DNA of 64,000 bases from an uncultured Gammaproteobacteria bacterium (GCA_947259485.1 CAMYLU010000006.1:62001-126000), one strand, 5' to 3'. Shown: positions 43,218-52,850, counted from the stretch's first letter. Program-made: numbers and translations. The notes: generated from the sequence alone by a model not told the origin.

Positions 43218-44169
43218 TTACATGCCAGTTTTGGTCCAGCCTTCCCAGACGTCTTTATTGTCTGCCAACCATTTCTTGGCGGCATCCTTGTGATCCATCT
43301 TGTCGATGTCGACCAGTGCGGCCATTTGACCGACTTGTGTGGTTGTGAACGAAAGCTGCGAATAAATCGTGTAGGCATGCGGATGGGTTTTAGGGAACTT
43401 GTAGTTCGCCGCTTTCTTTAGCCAGCCCTTGGGCGATCCGCACTTGCCATCGCCACCGTCGGCCTTGCGGCAACCAGGGGTATATTCGGGAAACTCGATG
43501 AAAGTGAAGCCTTCGGCATCGGTAAAGTTCGGCGTCCAGTTGAAGATAACCGTGCCGCGCCCTTCTTTCTTGGCGGACGCGAGTTCGGTCCACAGCGCAT
43601 CGGCGCCACCGGCGAACTTGACCACCCACTTGTCGTCGAGACCCAGCGCTTTGAGGCGCTCCGGCATCAGGTCGCCATGCCAGCTTTGCGGGCCTTCCAG
43701 CCAACGGCCCTTACCGCCAGAATCGGCCACCTTGAAGTTTTCATAACAACCCGCAAGCGCCTCCCATTTGGGAAGACCCGGACACAGATCCTTTTCGATG
43801 ACCCAGGTCGGAACACCCATTTCTTCGAGCGTGGTCGCTGCGTGGGAACCGGCATCGATTACGCCGCCCTTGGCCATCGCGTTGTAGAAGGACTTGCCGA
43901 AGGTGGATTGCCAGACTTCGTGTGAAATGGTCACGTCGCCGTTACGAATCGACTCGTATACAGCCTGGGTATCGGCGGGCACGTATTCAACATTGTCACC
44001 AATGCTTTCGAAAATTCCGCCGATGACGTAGGCCATGACGATCTGGCTCGACCAGTTGTGGAGCGGGATGACGATCGGTTTCGTGCTGTCTTTAGCCTGG
44101 GCGACGTTGGATAATCCAATCGAGGCACCAAGCAGCAACAACACGGCTAATTTGGTATGAAATTTCATT
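43218..44169 (-). CDS. Glycine betaine/proline-type ABC transporter substrate-binding protein
   Basis: From the ATG at 44169 (GGAGAGGAGAG upstream) the protein has 317 residues; a longer frame to 44252 lacks a good start. A signal peptide (LAVLLLLGASIGLSNVAQA) leads to an OpuAC/ProX-type fold: PLHNWSSQIVMAYVIGGIFE, YVPADTQAVYESIRNGDVTI, EVWQSTFGKSFYNAM, and Trp-rich segments (GPQSWHGDLMPERL, NWTPNFTDAEG) of the aromatic cage used for quaternary ammonium groups. The ATPase and permease genes follow on the same strand after a hairpin. Betaine or a similar compound is the likely ligand. Confidence 0.9.
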
Positions 44170-44508
44170 AAAGACTCTCCTCTCCAGTTATATGTATAGG
44201 AATTATTGGGAAGAGTAATCCTACATGAATTTATTATTTTGTAAAGTACCAAATATGGACCAAATTGTTTAATTTGGTTTTTGCATAAAATTAAACCATA
44301 TTCTAATTAAAACATAGGCTTATGTTTAGATTTAAAAATATATCCAGAGTTATTTCGTAACTTAAAGGCGCTAAGTTTGCTGGAGAACATTCTAAAATTG
44401 TACCTAAAATGTACCAATATAATGGTACCCGATTTATCGTTACCAAGCTTTTCTGCAGGGTATTTCAACACGGCTTCCGCGCCGTATATCGGCCGCGTTA
44501 GAGCGACT
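44170..44508 (-). promoter_or_regulatory. AT-rich control region of the betaine-type importer
   Basis: No gene is supported here. The region is markedly AT-rich compared with its surroundings. It contains a perfect dyad ACCAAATT-GTTT-AATTTGGT (44259-44278), about 90-110 nt upstream of the binding-protein ATG, a possible operator. A second cluster of GTACC/GGTACC elements lies at 44399-44430. A possible minus-strand promoter is TTTACA (-35) and TAGGAT (-10) with a 16-nt spacer, reading toward the start; this pair is weak and tentative. Confidence 0.45.
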
Positions 44509-44901
44509 TCACTTGTAATCCTGGTAGGATTTTTCTTCGACGATCGTCGAATTCAGGTGCAGGTTGACCTTCTTCTTGGCGTCGGCGCGCTCGTCATTGG
44601 TGACATAGACGGCACGGGCCAGTTCCACGAAACGCTCGCCGAAACGCCGGTTACGTTCCTCGTCGCGGATATCATCCTCGATTTCCCAGAGCCTGGCATT
44701 GATCGATTTGAGCTCGGCGCTAAGTGCCCTGATGACATCGTCTGACTCGACCGACTCATCCCACACCCTGCTCAGCATGTCGAGTTCGGTTTTGACATTC
44801 GCGACCTTGACAGGGTCAGTAATTCGCTCCGCCTTGATCTGCAAGATCGTAATCTTGTCGAGTAACTCGCCGGGTGAGATCGGAATCAGGATTTCGTTCA
44901 T
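44509..44901 (-). CDS. DUF6165 family protein
   Basis: The 130-residue protein matches DUF6165: MNEILIPISPGELLDKITIL at the start, RLWEIEDDIRDEERNRRFG in the middle, and FVELARAVYVTNDERADAKKKVNLHL toward the end. It is largely helical and probably cytoplasmic. Members often lie near surface-polysaccharide or envelope genes; here the RND/MMPL exporter and lipid A acyltransferase genes lie just upstream on the same strand (50 nt to the exporter stop). The function is unknown. Confidence 0.82.
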   Translation of the reverse strand: MNEILIPISPGELLDKITILQIKAERITDPVKVANVKTELDMLSRVWDESVESDDVIRALSAELKSINARLWEIEDDIRDEERNRRFGERFVELARAVYVTNDERADAKKKVNLHLNSTIVEEKSYQDYK

Positions 44902-44951
44902 GCGATGTAAGATTGATTTTAGAGGCGGGCAATACTAACCGTGTTAACGGA

Positions 44952-47384
44952 CTAGCTCAACCGAAAACGCGCGATCAATATCGGCAACAGCATCAGGTTG
45001 GCGATCAACGCTGTAATCATCGCCAGTCCGCACAGCACACCAAAGTAAATGGTCGGGATGAAGTTGGACAGGGACAGGATCGAGAATCCCAGCACCACCG
45101 TCACCGAGGTGTAATACATCGCGCGCGCGATGCTGTTGTGGCAGCGCGCGATTGCCGCCCAGTAATTCCGATCCTGGATAAACTCACCGCGAAAGCGGTG
45201 GATATAGTGGATTGAGTCGTCAACGCCGATACCGATATTAATAGCTGCGATGGTGATGGTCATGATGTCGAGCGGGATACCGATCCATCCCATCAGGCCA
45301 AGGATCAATCCGGCGGAAATGATATTCGGGATCAGCGCCGCAAACGACAGGCGGACTGCCCGGAAAAGCGCGATAAACATGAACAGGATGGCACCAAATA
45401 CGGCGCCAAGGGTCAGGATCTGGGATCGAAACAGGCTTTGCAACAGGTTGTTATACAGCACCGCAATACCCGAGATGGTGACCTGTTCAGGATCGAGGCC
45501 ATACTCACTGGTCAGGTCCAGGTAAATCTTTTCGATCAGCTCCTGGCGGCGCAACTTTTTGTCAGATTCGTAGAGGCGAATGCTAAAGCGCAGCTGGTTG
45601 CCATCTTCCGACAGGTAGGGCGCGATCAGCGCTTTTTTTACATCTTCGGGGATGCGCTTGTAGACCACCGCGAGCTTGAAGTCGCTGTAGGGTTTGCCAT
45701 TGTTAAGGGATTCCAGCAATTGCATCCCGGTGTGTACTGACAGTACCTTGCCGGTTTCCGGCAGCTCGTCCAGGTATTGATGAAACCTGGCCACTTCACG
45801 CAAACCGTCGCGATTAAACCAGTAGCTATTGGAGGTGATATCGCCGTTTGCGAACAGTTCATCTTCCGCCATGATTTCATCTGCGGGTGCATCGATGATG
45901 ATATCCATCGGTGTGGTGCCACCAAGCTTGGTATCGATCAGGGTCATGCCCTGGAAAATCTCGGTGCTTTCCTTGTAGTAGTCGATGAATCGATTCTCGA
46001 CCGAAAGCCTTGGAATTCCGGTTAGCGCAATCACTATAAGCAACGCGAAGATCATCAGCGTGGCACGGGTCCGATGTTGAATGAAATTGGCAATCGAGGC
46101 AGTTACCTTACCGGTCAAGTCTTTCTTGGCCAGGGAGTCGAGGCGCGGCAATAGCATCAGGGCTGCCGGGAATAACGTGAACGCGAGCACAAACGAAACC
46201 GTGATACCGATGACCATCATCCAGCCAAAGTCGATAACTGGTCGAATTCCGCTTACCAGTAATGAACCGAAAGCGACCATGGTAGTGACGGCGGTATAAA
46301 AACTCGGAGTGAACTTGCTTTGCACGGTTTCGCTGACCAGTTTGTACTGACTGGCTTCGGGCTCTATCATCGCGAGTTCGCGGTAACGTACTACCAGGTG
46401 AATGATCAGTGATAACGTGATGATCAGTAGTAGCGAAATGAAATTCGATGAAACCACTGTCACCGGCCATTGCGACCAGCCCAGGTAACCCATCATCGAC
46501 ATGGCACTGGTCAGGCAAACCGCCAGCGGCAGCACTACCCAGCGAATATGTTTAAACGAAAATGCGAGGATGATAACGATAAATAGAACCACCCCGACAC
46601 CGAACACCTTGAGGTCACTGCGGATAAACTCGATCGAATCGGAGGTGATCATCGGTACCCCGCCGAGGTAGAGCGTTGCCTTGCCGCGATAAGCGTCCAT
46701 GATCCGGCGCACGTCTACGATGGTCTGATCCAGTTTTAGTTTATGCGCCAGGTTTTCAATTTTTATCTGTGCCGATAACTGCTCGAGCCGCAGCGCTGCA
46801 TCCGGAATCGTGCCTACTTTTTCATACAGCTTGTCGCGATTGTTAATCAGGTCGAGCAGTCGCTGGTTGGTCACCAGGTTTACCTGCATCGCCGTGGTAT
46901 CACCCTCGCTATTGACCAGCAGGTTCTCGTACAGGGGACTTTGTCGCAACTCCTGCTCGGCAAGCTCGATATCGACGTCGTCGCTTTCCAGGGTGCGGGC
47001 TTGACGCGAGATTTCAGCGAGCGTCATCGGCGGGCTGTCCACCAGTGGCACGTCGAGCATGCTGATGACATTATCGACCTGCTCGAGCTGACCCAGTTCA
47101 TCTCGCAACTGGGTAATATCGGCGATTACCGCTTCGCTGAAAAGTGGTTGCTCCGGGCTATAGGTCACGATGAGAAAGTCATCCGATCCGTACTGGTCGC
47201 GAATGCTGCGATAGGATTTAAGGCTGGCATCGTTCTCCAGCACCAGCGAATCGGCCGAGGCGTCAAGCTCGAAATCGGGTATATGCAACAGGAAAAACAC
47301 CACCACGCTGGTAATGACAATCAGCGTTGCCAGCGGTTGTTTCAGCACCAGGCGGTTATAGCCCGCAATAAACTTGGACAGCAT
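44952..47384 (-). CDS. RND superfamily (MMPL-type) exporter
   Basis: The 810-residue protein has an N-terminal helix (LATLIVITSVVVFFLLHIPDFE), a large periplasmic loop, five clustered helices, cytoplasmic basic patch (LPRLDSLAKKDLTGK), and then the same arrangement repeated (helix near 445, second loop, helices to the end). It has two MMPL-type domains with VRYRELAMIEP and GIGVDDSIHYIHRFR, the latter with the acidic relay residues. Such single-gene RND proteins export lipids, hopanoids or small molecules by proton motive force. The lipid A acyltransferase gene starts 12 nt upstream, so a lipid or envelope role is attractive. Confidence 0.87.
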   Translation of the reverse strand: MLSKFIAGYNRLVLKQPLATLIVITSVVVFFLLHIPDFELDASADSLVLENDASLKSYRSIRDQYGSDDFLIVTYSPEQPLFSEAVIADITQLRDELGQLEQVDNVISMLDVPLVDSPPMTLAEISRQARTLESDDVDIELAEQELRQSPLYENLLVNSEGDTTAMQVNLVTNQRLLDLINNRDKLYEKVGTIPDAALRLEQLSAQIKIENLAHKLKLDQTIVDVRRIMDAYRGKATLYLGGVPMITSDSIEFIRSDLKVFGVGVVLFIVIILAFSFKHIRWVVLPLAVCLTSAMSMMGYLGWSQWPVTVVSSNFISLLLIITLSLIIHLVVRYRELAMIEPEASQYKLVSETVQSKFTPSFYTAVTTMVAFGSLLVSGIRPVIDFGWMMVIGITVSFVLAFTLFPAALMLLPRLDSLAKKDLTGKVTASIANFIQHRTRATLMIFALLIVIALTGIPRLSVENRFIDYYKESTEIFQGMTLIDTKLGGTTPMDIIIDAPADEIMAEDELFANGDITSNSYWFNRDGLREVARFHQYLDELPETGKVLSVHTGMQLLESLNNGKPYSDFKLAVVYKRIPEDVKKALIAPYLSEDGNQLRFSIRLYESDKKLRRQELIEKIYLDLTSEYGLDPEQVTISGIAVLYNNLLQSLFRSQILTLGAVFGAILFMFIALFRAVRLSFAALIPNIISAGLILGLMGWIGIPLDIMTITIAAINIGIGVDDSIHYIHRFRGEFIQDRNYWAAIARCHNSIARAMYYTSVTVVLGFSILSLSNFIPTIYFGVLCGLAMITALIANLMLLPILIARFRLS

Positions 47385-47396
47385 GAACGGGTATCC

Positions 47397-48263
47397 TTAT
47401 TTTGCGGACGCGTAGGCGTTGTTGCTAAATCGACGGTAGCCCCATTGATACTGCTCCAGGGACAGACGGGCCAACTGTTCGATCTGATCGTTCATGTACT
47501 GGGCGCTGCTGGCTTCATCGGCTGCCAGGCACTCGTGCTCAAGCGGCTGAATACTCAGGGAAAACTCGCCAGGTGGGGAGCTGCGCTTCATGCTGGCTAA
47601 AAATACGTCGCAGTCGACTTTGCTGCTCAGATTCTGCACCAGGGTCGTGGTCGGCGCACTGACACCAAAAAATTCAGCTTCGATTTTAGCCTTGCTTTTG
47701 GACGGTTGTTGGTCGGGCAGAATCATCAGGCTGCCACCGTCTCTTAATCCAATCAGCAACTTGCGCAAGCCGTGCTTCTTGGTCGGAACCAGGCTTCCGC
47801 CGCTGCGTGCGCGCGCTTCGTTGACGAAACTATCCACCGCCTTATTTTTACGACGTTTATACATGATCATGGCGTTACAGGATTTACCCAGCCAAATGCC
47901 CAGGGTCTCCCAGCTGCCGAGATGGGGTGCGAGGATAATTCTGCCCCGGGTGGAACGATCAAACTCTTCGCAAACTTCGATCGACGTGACTTGCGCCAGG
48001 ATTTTTTCCACCGGCCAGCACCAGACCGCGGCAAGCTCGGTCATCGCGTAACAGGTATGTCGAATCGATTCCTGGTAAAGATGTTGTTGCCCGGCTTTAT
48101 CAAGATCGGTAAAACAAAGCGCGATATTTTCCCGTACCTGTCGCGAAAGCTGGTTCGAGGTATTGCGCAAAACGAAAGCGGTCCAATCGGCAACTCGATA
48201 CTGGAAGCGCAGCGAGAAATGCGACAGGAACTCGAAACAGTATTGAATGAATGGCTTGTTCAA
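47397..48263 (-). CDS. Lipid A biosynthesis acyltransferase (LpxL/HtrB family)
   Basis: The 288-residue protein carries the HX4E motif of lipid A late acyltransferases (APHLGSWETLGIWLG, near residue 113). The downstream pattern (YKRRKNKAVDSFVNEAR, then GSLVPTKKHGLRKLL, ILPDQQPSKSKAKIEAEFFG) is that of the LpxL/HtrB-type family. It would add an acyl chain to lipid A at the inner membrane. It starts with TTG one base after the glnS stop; no good ATG is available, so coupling to glnS is likely. The RND exporter gene follows by 12 nt. Confidence 0.85.
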   Translation of the reverse strand: MNKPFIQYCFEFLSHFSLRFQYRVADWTAFVLRNTSNQLSRQVRENIALCFTDLDKAGQQHLYQESIRHTCYAMTELAAVWCWPVEKILAQVTSIEVCEEFDRSTRGRIILAPHLGSWETLGIWLGKSCNAMIMYKRRKNKAVDSFVNEARARSGGSLVPTKKHGLRKLLIGLRDGGSLMILPDQQPSKSKAKIEAEFFGVSAPTTTLVQNLSSKVDCDVFLASMKRSSPPGEFSLSIQPLEHECLAADEASSAQYMNDQIEQLARLSLEQYQWGYRRFSNNAYASAK

Positions 48264-48264
48264 G

Positions 48265-49944
48265 TTATTGGGATTGCTCGATCTTGGCCCAGCTATCGCG
48301 CAGCGTCATGGTACGATTGAAGACCGGATTATCGTTGCTGGAATCATAGTCGCTAATGAAATAACCCAGGCGTTCGAACTGGTAGGCGATCGAATTGTCG
48401 GTCAGTTCAATGGCTGGTTCAAGCTTGGCATTGTCCATGACAATATGGGAGTCAGGATTAAGAGCCTGGTGAAAATCTGCTGCTGCCCCCGGGTTCGGCG
48501 AGGTGAACAGTCGATCATAAAGATTGACCTGCGCATCCACCGCGTGCCGGGCGCTGACCCAGTGAATGGTTCCCCTGACCTTGCGTCCATCGGGGCTACT
48601 GCCGCCGCGACTCTCCGGGTCGTAGGTACAGATCAGCGATTCGATTTTACCTGCCGCGTTTTTAATGACTTCCTTGCAGGTGATGTAGTAGGCAAAACGC
48701 AGCCGCACTTCGCGTCCCGGGCTCAGGCGAAAGAATTTTTTCGGTGCGTCTTCCATGAAGTCGTCACGCTCGATGTAGATCTCCCTCGAGAAAGGGACTT
48801 CGCGGCTGCCGAAGTCCGGATTCTGCGGATGGTTCGGCCCGTTGAACCATTCCTCCTGGTCCGCGGGATAGTTTTCTATGATGACCTTGAGCGGATCGAC
48901 GACCGCCATGCGCCGGGTTGCGCGGGTGTTCAAGTCGTCGCGCAGCGCGGTTTCGAGCACTCCCATTTCGATGGTACTGTACTTCTTGGTAATCCCGATC
49001 ATGTCGCAAAAGTTGATGATGGATTGGGGCGTGAAGCCGCGCCGTCGCATGCCGGAAATGGTCAGCATGCGTGGATCATCCCAACCGCTGACCTGGCCTT
49101 CGTTGACGAGCATGTTGAGCTTGCGCTTGCTGGTGAGCGAATACTCCAGCTGCAGACGCGCGAACTCGATCTGCACCGGGCGTGACGGGGTTTCGAGGTT
49201 GTCGAGAATCCAGTCGTAAAGTGGACGGTGGTCCTCAAATTCAAGCGTGCACAGGGAATGGGTAACGCCCTCGATCGCATCCGATAAACCGTGGGTGAAA
49301 TCGTAAAGCGGGTAGATACACCACTTGTCACCGGTATTATGATGGGTCGCGTGGAGGATGCGATACAGCACCGGATCGCGCATGTTGATGTTCGGCGAAG
49401 CCATATCGATCCTGGCGCGCAACACGTGTTCGCCGTCGTTGTACTTGTCGTTTTTCATGTCCTCGAACAACTCCAGGTTTTCCTCCACGCTGCGCTCGCG
49501 ATAGGGGCTGTCGTTGCCGGGCTCGGTCAAGGTACCGCGGTTGGCGCGAATCTCCTCGGCGCTCTGACTGTCTACGTAGGCCTTGCCCTGCGTGATCAGG
49601 TCGACCGCCCAGGCGTATAGCTGATCAAAATAATCCGACGCAAACGGGTTGCTGTGCCATTCGAAACCGAGCCATTCGACGTCACGACGAATCGAATCGA
49701 TATATTCCTGTTCTTCCTTTTCCGGGTTGGTGTCGTCGAAGCGAAGATTGCAATAACCCTTGTAATCGCGCGCAATGCCAAAGTTCAGGCAAATCGACTT
49801 GGCATGCCCGATATGCAGGTAGCCGTTGGGTTCCGGCGGAAAACGGGTAATGATGGTCGACATTTTGCCCGTGGCGAGGTCGGCGTCGATGGTATCGCGT
49901 ATAAAATTTGAGCTGTCGCTGGCAACAGCGCTGGGGTCATGCAT
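48265..49944 (-). CDS. glnS: Glutaminyl-tRNA synthetase
   Basis: From ATG 49944 the enzyme has 559 residues, close to the 554 of E. coli GlnS; a longer frame to 49998 has no family match. It has [18 protein letters not shown] (HIGH), the FDDTNPEKE loop, and the KMSKS-equivalent [31 protein letters not shown]. The C-terminal beta-barrel domain follows ([16 protein letters not shown]). It charges tRNA-Gln. Presence of GlnRS rather than the GatCAB route is typical of Gamma- and some other proteobacteria. Confidence 0.95.
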   Translation of the reverse strand: MHDPSAVASDSSNFIRDTIDADLATGKMSTIITRFPPEPNGYLHIGHAKSICLNFGIARDYKGYCNLRFDDTNPEKEEQEYIDSIRRDVEWLGFEWHSNPFASDYFDQLYAWAVDLITQGKAYVDSQSAEEIRANRGTLTEPGNDSPYRERSVEENLELFEDMKNDKYNDGEHVLRARIDMASPNINMRDPVLYRILHATHHNTGDKWCIYPLYDFTHGLSDAIEGVTHSLCTLEFEDHRPLYDWILDNLETPSRPVQIEFARLQLEYSLTSKRKLNMLVNEGQVSGWDDPRMLTISGMRRRGFTPQSIINFCDMIGITKKYSTIEMGVLETALRDDLNTRATRRMAVVDPLKVIIENYPADQEEWFNGPNHPQNPDFGSREVPFSREIYIERDDFMEDAPKKFFRLSPGREVRLRFAYYITCKEVIKNAAGKIESLICTYDPESRGGSSPDGRKVRGTIHWVSARHAVDAQVNLYDRLFTSPNPGAAADFHQALNPDSHIVMDNAKLEPAIELTDNSIAYQFERLGYFISDYDSSNDNPVFNRTMTLRDSWAKIEQSQ

Positions 49945-50149
49945 AGGATGGGTCTGTGTCGAAGTCGGGTCGCGAGATTTTAACCGATCCGGCTGCAAAG
50001 CTGAATCGATTTAAAATTCCCGTGGCCCAGCAAAATCAGCGTCTCGGCCGTGTTGTTGACGAGCTTGTTGATACTGTCCATAACCCGGGCTCGGCTCCGC
50101 TGAAGATTAAGATACAATATCGGCTGTTTTTATTTTTGGGGAGTCAGCC

Positions 50150-50971
50150 ATGCCACGTTTCAACCGACTTTTAATCACCGGTGCCGCCGGAAATCTCGGC
50201 CGCGAGCTACGGCGTGGCTTGGCGCCATTGGCGAAAACACTGCGAATTACCGACCGCGACGACATGGCGCCGGTGGTAGGTAACGAGGAGGCGATGAGTT
50301 GTGAACTCGGCGATTTTGAGGCTGTAATGCAGGTCGTGGAAGGATGCGATGCGATAGTTCACTTTGGTGCGGCACCGGTCGAGAGGCCCTGGGCTGAAAT
50401 CCTCGAGAGCTCCATCAAGGGCGGGTATAACGTCTACGAAGCGGCGCGCCGACACGGCATCAAGCGTATTGTTTATGCCAGTTCTATTCACGCGGTTGGT
50501 TACGAACGTCGCGAGGTTGGCGCCGATACCGATACCCCGCATAATCCTGACACGCTGTACGGAGTTTCGAAGTGTTTCGTCGAAGATCTGGCGAAACTCT
50601 ACTTCAACAAGTTTGGCATTGAATCAGCCTGCCTGCGCATAAACTCCTGCTTTCCAAGACCCGCCGACCGCCGACATCTGGCGACCTGGCTGAGTTTTGA
50701 CGATTTGATTCAGTTAGTGGAACGTTGCCTTGTATCGGAGCGTATAGGCCATACCGTGGTTTATGGTATTTCCGATAACCGGGAAGTCTTCTTTTCCAAC
50801 CACAAGGTGGCTCACCTGGGTTATCGTCCGAAGGACAGCGCCGAGGATTATCGGGATGAGGTCGAGGCAAAAGTGGGGGTGGGCGATCCGTTTGATCCCG
50901 CGATCGAGTATGTCGGAGGATTTCTATGCTCCTACGGGCACCCCGACGAAGAGGAGCGCATCGAACTCTGA
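50150..50971 (+). CDS. NAD-dependent epimerase/dehydratase, uronate dehydrogenase-like
   Basis: The 273-residue protein has an extended-SDR layout: NAD loop LLITGAAGNLGRELR, DGxxH-type IVHFGAAPVERPW, catalytic Ser in VYASSIHAVGYERRE, and YGVSK (Tyr-x-x-x-Lys) in TLYGVSKCFVEDLAKLYF. The IHAVGYERRE and SDNREVFFSNHKVAHLGYRPKD segments match uronate dehydrogenases (Udh), which oxidise glucuronate or galacturonate to aldarolactones. The start follows a GGGGAG site. Its stop lies inside a large palindrome. Confidence 0.83.
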   Translation: MPRFNRLLITGAAGNLGRELRRGLAPLAKTLRITDRDDMAPVVGNEEAMSCELGDFEAVMQVVEGCDAIVHFGAAPVERPWAEILESSIKGGYNVYEAARRHGIKRIVYASSIHAVGYERREVGADTDTPHNPDTLYGVSKCFVEDLAKLYFNKFGIESACLRINSCFPRPADRRHLATWLSFDDLIQLVERCLVSERIGHTVVYGISDNREVFFSNHKVAHLGYRPKDSAEDYRDEVEAKVGVGDPFDPAIEYVGGFLCSYGHPDEEERIEL

Positions 50972-51092
50972 AACCGCCTCAGTCAGCGCGATACGGCGTT
51001 GAAAACGGGCACAAAATGCTCATGTACTTACGTGTACACTGCGCTTTTGTGCCCGTTTTCGCCTTGTCTCGCACCGACTGAGACGGTTTCAG
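50968..51092. repeat. 125-bp nested inverted repeat
   Basis: Outer arms CTGAAACCGCCTCAGTC (50968-50984) and GACTGAGACGGTTTCAG (51076-51092) pair with one mismatch. Perfect inner arms GAAAACGGGCACAAAA (51001-51016) and TTTTGTGCCCGTTTTC (51045-51060) flank a core with GTAC steps. The left outer arm overlaps the epimerase stop codon. It lies between convergent genes and could fold into a long RNA hairpin or a cruciform. It may be a mobile palindromic (MITE/REP-like) unit or a two-way terminator, though no clear T-run follows. Confidence 0.8.
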
Positions 51093-51127
51093 ACAAAATA
51101 ATTGGTACTGCAATTTCAATCCTATGG

Positions 51128-51691
51128 TCATTCCCACTTGCTGTGATGGGTCGATACCTCGGGAATAGGCCGTGGAGGGATTTCGATTTTGGGTGTGCCG
51201 ATATAGATGAAGCCAATGATGCGTTCGTTTTCCTCGAGCCCGAGTTCGTCGCAAACATGGGCATCGTATGCGTTAGCACCGGTGAGCCAGATAGAGCCGA
51301 AGCCGAGCGCGTTGGAGGCCAGTAGCACGTTGTGCGCGGCAGCTCCCGCGGACAGCATTTGCTCGATCTCCGGAATTTTGGGACTGTCTATCAAATGTGC
51401 GACGACGACAACGATCAGCGGCGAGCGCAATGGCTTATCCTTCTGTTTTTTCAGGTAGCTGGGCTCGACATCGGGATCGCGCATTAGCGTAGCGCGGCCA
51501 AAAATCTCGGACAGCTTTTGACGCGCGTCGCCGCGAATGCTGATGAAGCGATAGGGATGCAGGCGTCCATGGTCGGGGGCGCTCAACGCCGTCTTAAGGA
51601 TGAGCCGCAGTTGCTTGTCGTCGGGCGCGGGTTCACTCAGCGCGGCTGCCGGGGTCGAATAGCGATTTAGATGTTTGAGTGTTTCGGTCAT
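51128..51691 (-). CDS. Nitroreductase family protein (YdjA-like)
   Basis: The 187-residue protein is a short NfsB-superfamily FMN enzyme: APDHGRLHPYRFI (FMN-binding His-containing loop), LRSPLIVVVVAH, AGAAAHNVLLASNALGFGSIW, and GFIYIGTPKIEIPPRP. This compact form resembles E. coli YdjA, which uses FMN and a dimer interface and has a poorly known substrate. It diverges from the M61-peptidase remnant and shares its promoter region with it. A decayed partial copy of this gene lies at 52608-52712. Confidence 0.87.
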   Translation of the reverse strand: MTETLKHLNRYSTPAAALSEPAPDDKQLRLILKTALSAPDHGRLHPYRFISIRGDARQKLSEIFGRATLMRDPDVEPSYLKKQKDKPLRSPLIVVVVAHLIDSPKIPEIEQMLSAGAAAHNVLLASNALGFGSIWLTGANAYDAHVCDELGLEENERIIGFIYIGTPKIEIPPRPIPEVSTHHSKWE

Positions 51692-51832
51692 CGATCCAGC
51701 TAATTAGATTTGGCGTCAAAGCCGCCAATGATACACTTTGCCCATGCATGTTTAACAGTTTTTCCAGATGATTCGTTACCGGATTAGCAGCCATAAACCG
51801 GTTAGCCATTACTTCGACGTGTCGATAGTTGT
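51672..51832. repeat. Duplicated divergent promoter segment, left copy, with M61 gene start
   Basis: This segment holds the 5' end of the nitroreductase gene, the intergenic promoter region (with GCGTCAAAGCCGCCAATGAT) and the first codons of an M61 peptidase frame from ATG 51778 (MIRYRISS, SHYFDVSI), after which the frame stops being peptidase-like. The same arrangement recurs at 52688-52850, where the M61 gene is intact. The copies differ at many positions, so the duplication is not recent. Confidence 0.75.
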
Positions 51833-51837
51833 CATGA

Positions 51838-52434
51838 CTAGTGTCGTACGCGATAGTCTTTCATCCAATCGAATCTAATTTTCATGGATTCGATTTGGCG
51901 CAGCCAGCGCCGGCGTATTGTAAGTCGTCGCAATTTACGCGAATAATTAACAATAGGTATTGCCACTTTCTCGCCTAACCCGTCGACAATAAAGGGTTCC
52001 AGTGCACCATTATCATTTATTCGACAGACGATATTTGAGGGGTTCACTTCGTAGAACGAGATCAGGTTATCAAACAAATAATCTTCGATAGTTTCGATAA
52101 CTTGCAAATACTCCGGCACTCGTTCGCGATTGTTTAAGGACATTGTCTTTAATTTATCTGAGATCTGACCATTAGCATCCCGAATGGCATCATAGATGTA
52201 ACCAGTACCAAAATTGGTTTCGACGGTACCTAAATATCGGCTTATATGGTCGGTAGGCACCCGGTTTTTTTTTAGCTGCTCATAAAACCTGACCTCGCGT
52301 TCTTGATGTTTATGCCTGTGCCTACCGGGCTTTGGCACTTTGATACAACGGCTCAGATCGTTGGGGAAGGCATAAACTAGCCTGTTACTACCTTTTCCAA
52401 TCAGATCAGAGTCATTTATTAAAATTTTGCTCAA
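51838..52434 (-). CDS. YrbL-family protein (PhoP regulatory network protein)
   Basis: The 198-residue protein matches the YrbL family, a kinase-like fold. It has a glycine-rich start (LIGKGSNRLVYAFPND), Lys in CIKVPKPG, the DHISRYLGTVETNFGTGYIYDAI segment and NPSNIVCRINDNGALEPFIVDGLGE, equivalent to a kinase catalytic/metal region. YrbL in E. coli is PhoP- and BasR-regulated with unknown activity. The gene is flanked by the two copies of the duplicated nitroreductase/M61 promoter, and AT-rich codons differ a little from its neighbours, so it may have been acquired. Confidence 0.8.
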   Translation of the reverse strand: MSKILINDSDLIGKGSNRLVYAFPNDLSRCIKVPKPGRHRHKHQEREVRFYEQLKKNRVPTDHISRYLGTVETNFGTGYIYDAIRDANGQISDKLKTMSLNNRERVPEYLQVIETIEDYLFDNLISFYEVNPSNIVCRINDNGALEPFIVDGLGEKVAIPIVNYSRKLRRLTIRRRWLRQIESMKIRFDWMKDYRVRH

Positions 52435-52607
52435 CTTTAAATCTCTTTTAAGCGAGTTAGTTTACAGTCAGCCCCAAATATCTGATTCAAACCCGAATAC
52501 AATTATTTTATTAAATAGCGCCGTTAGGCATTATAGAAAAGCGGCGTATCGATACATTGATCGACAAACAAGCACAGCCAGTCCTGCAAACGAGGATTAA
52601 AACATGA

Positions 52608-52712
52608 TTAGCACTGGTGAACAAAACTAAAGATTCGATCCGGGCTGTAGACCAGGCTCACGACCACGATCAGGGGCGAGCCACGGTTTGAATGTGCGAG
52701 CGTATCGGTCAT
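52608..52712 (-). pseudogene. Deleted remnant of a second nitroreductase gene
   Basis: A 34-codon frame fuses the nitroreductase N-terminus (MTDTLAHSNR against MTETLKHLNR) to a piece of its core strand (GSPLIVVVSLVYSPDR against RSPLIVVVVAHLIDSPK), then stops. The flavin-binding parts are gone. It sits where a divergent nitroreductase gene would be, just upstream of the intact M61 gene, and so completes the ancestral duplicated pair. Confidence 0.65.
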
Positions 52713-52850
52713 CTGTCCAGCTATTTAGATTTTGCGTCAAAGCCGCCAATGATACACTTCGACCACGCTTGATAAACAGTTTTTCTAAATGATCAGATAC
52801 CAGATTACCAGCCGTAATCCCAGCAGCCATTACTTCGATGTATCGATACG
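52688..52850. repeat. Duplicated divergent promoter segment, right copy
   Basis: This is the counterpart of 51672-51832. It shares the GCGTCAAAGCCGCCAATGAT core and CACTT that follows, and it leads into the intact M61 peptidase gene at ATG 52789. An extended -10-like TGATACACT lies in the conserved part. Confidence 0.75.

Noticed and set aside
44377-44745. 122-codon plus-strand frame
   Set aside because: It overlaps the DUF6165 gene on the other strand, which has clear family motifs, and its start is in the AT-rich control region.
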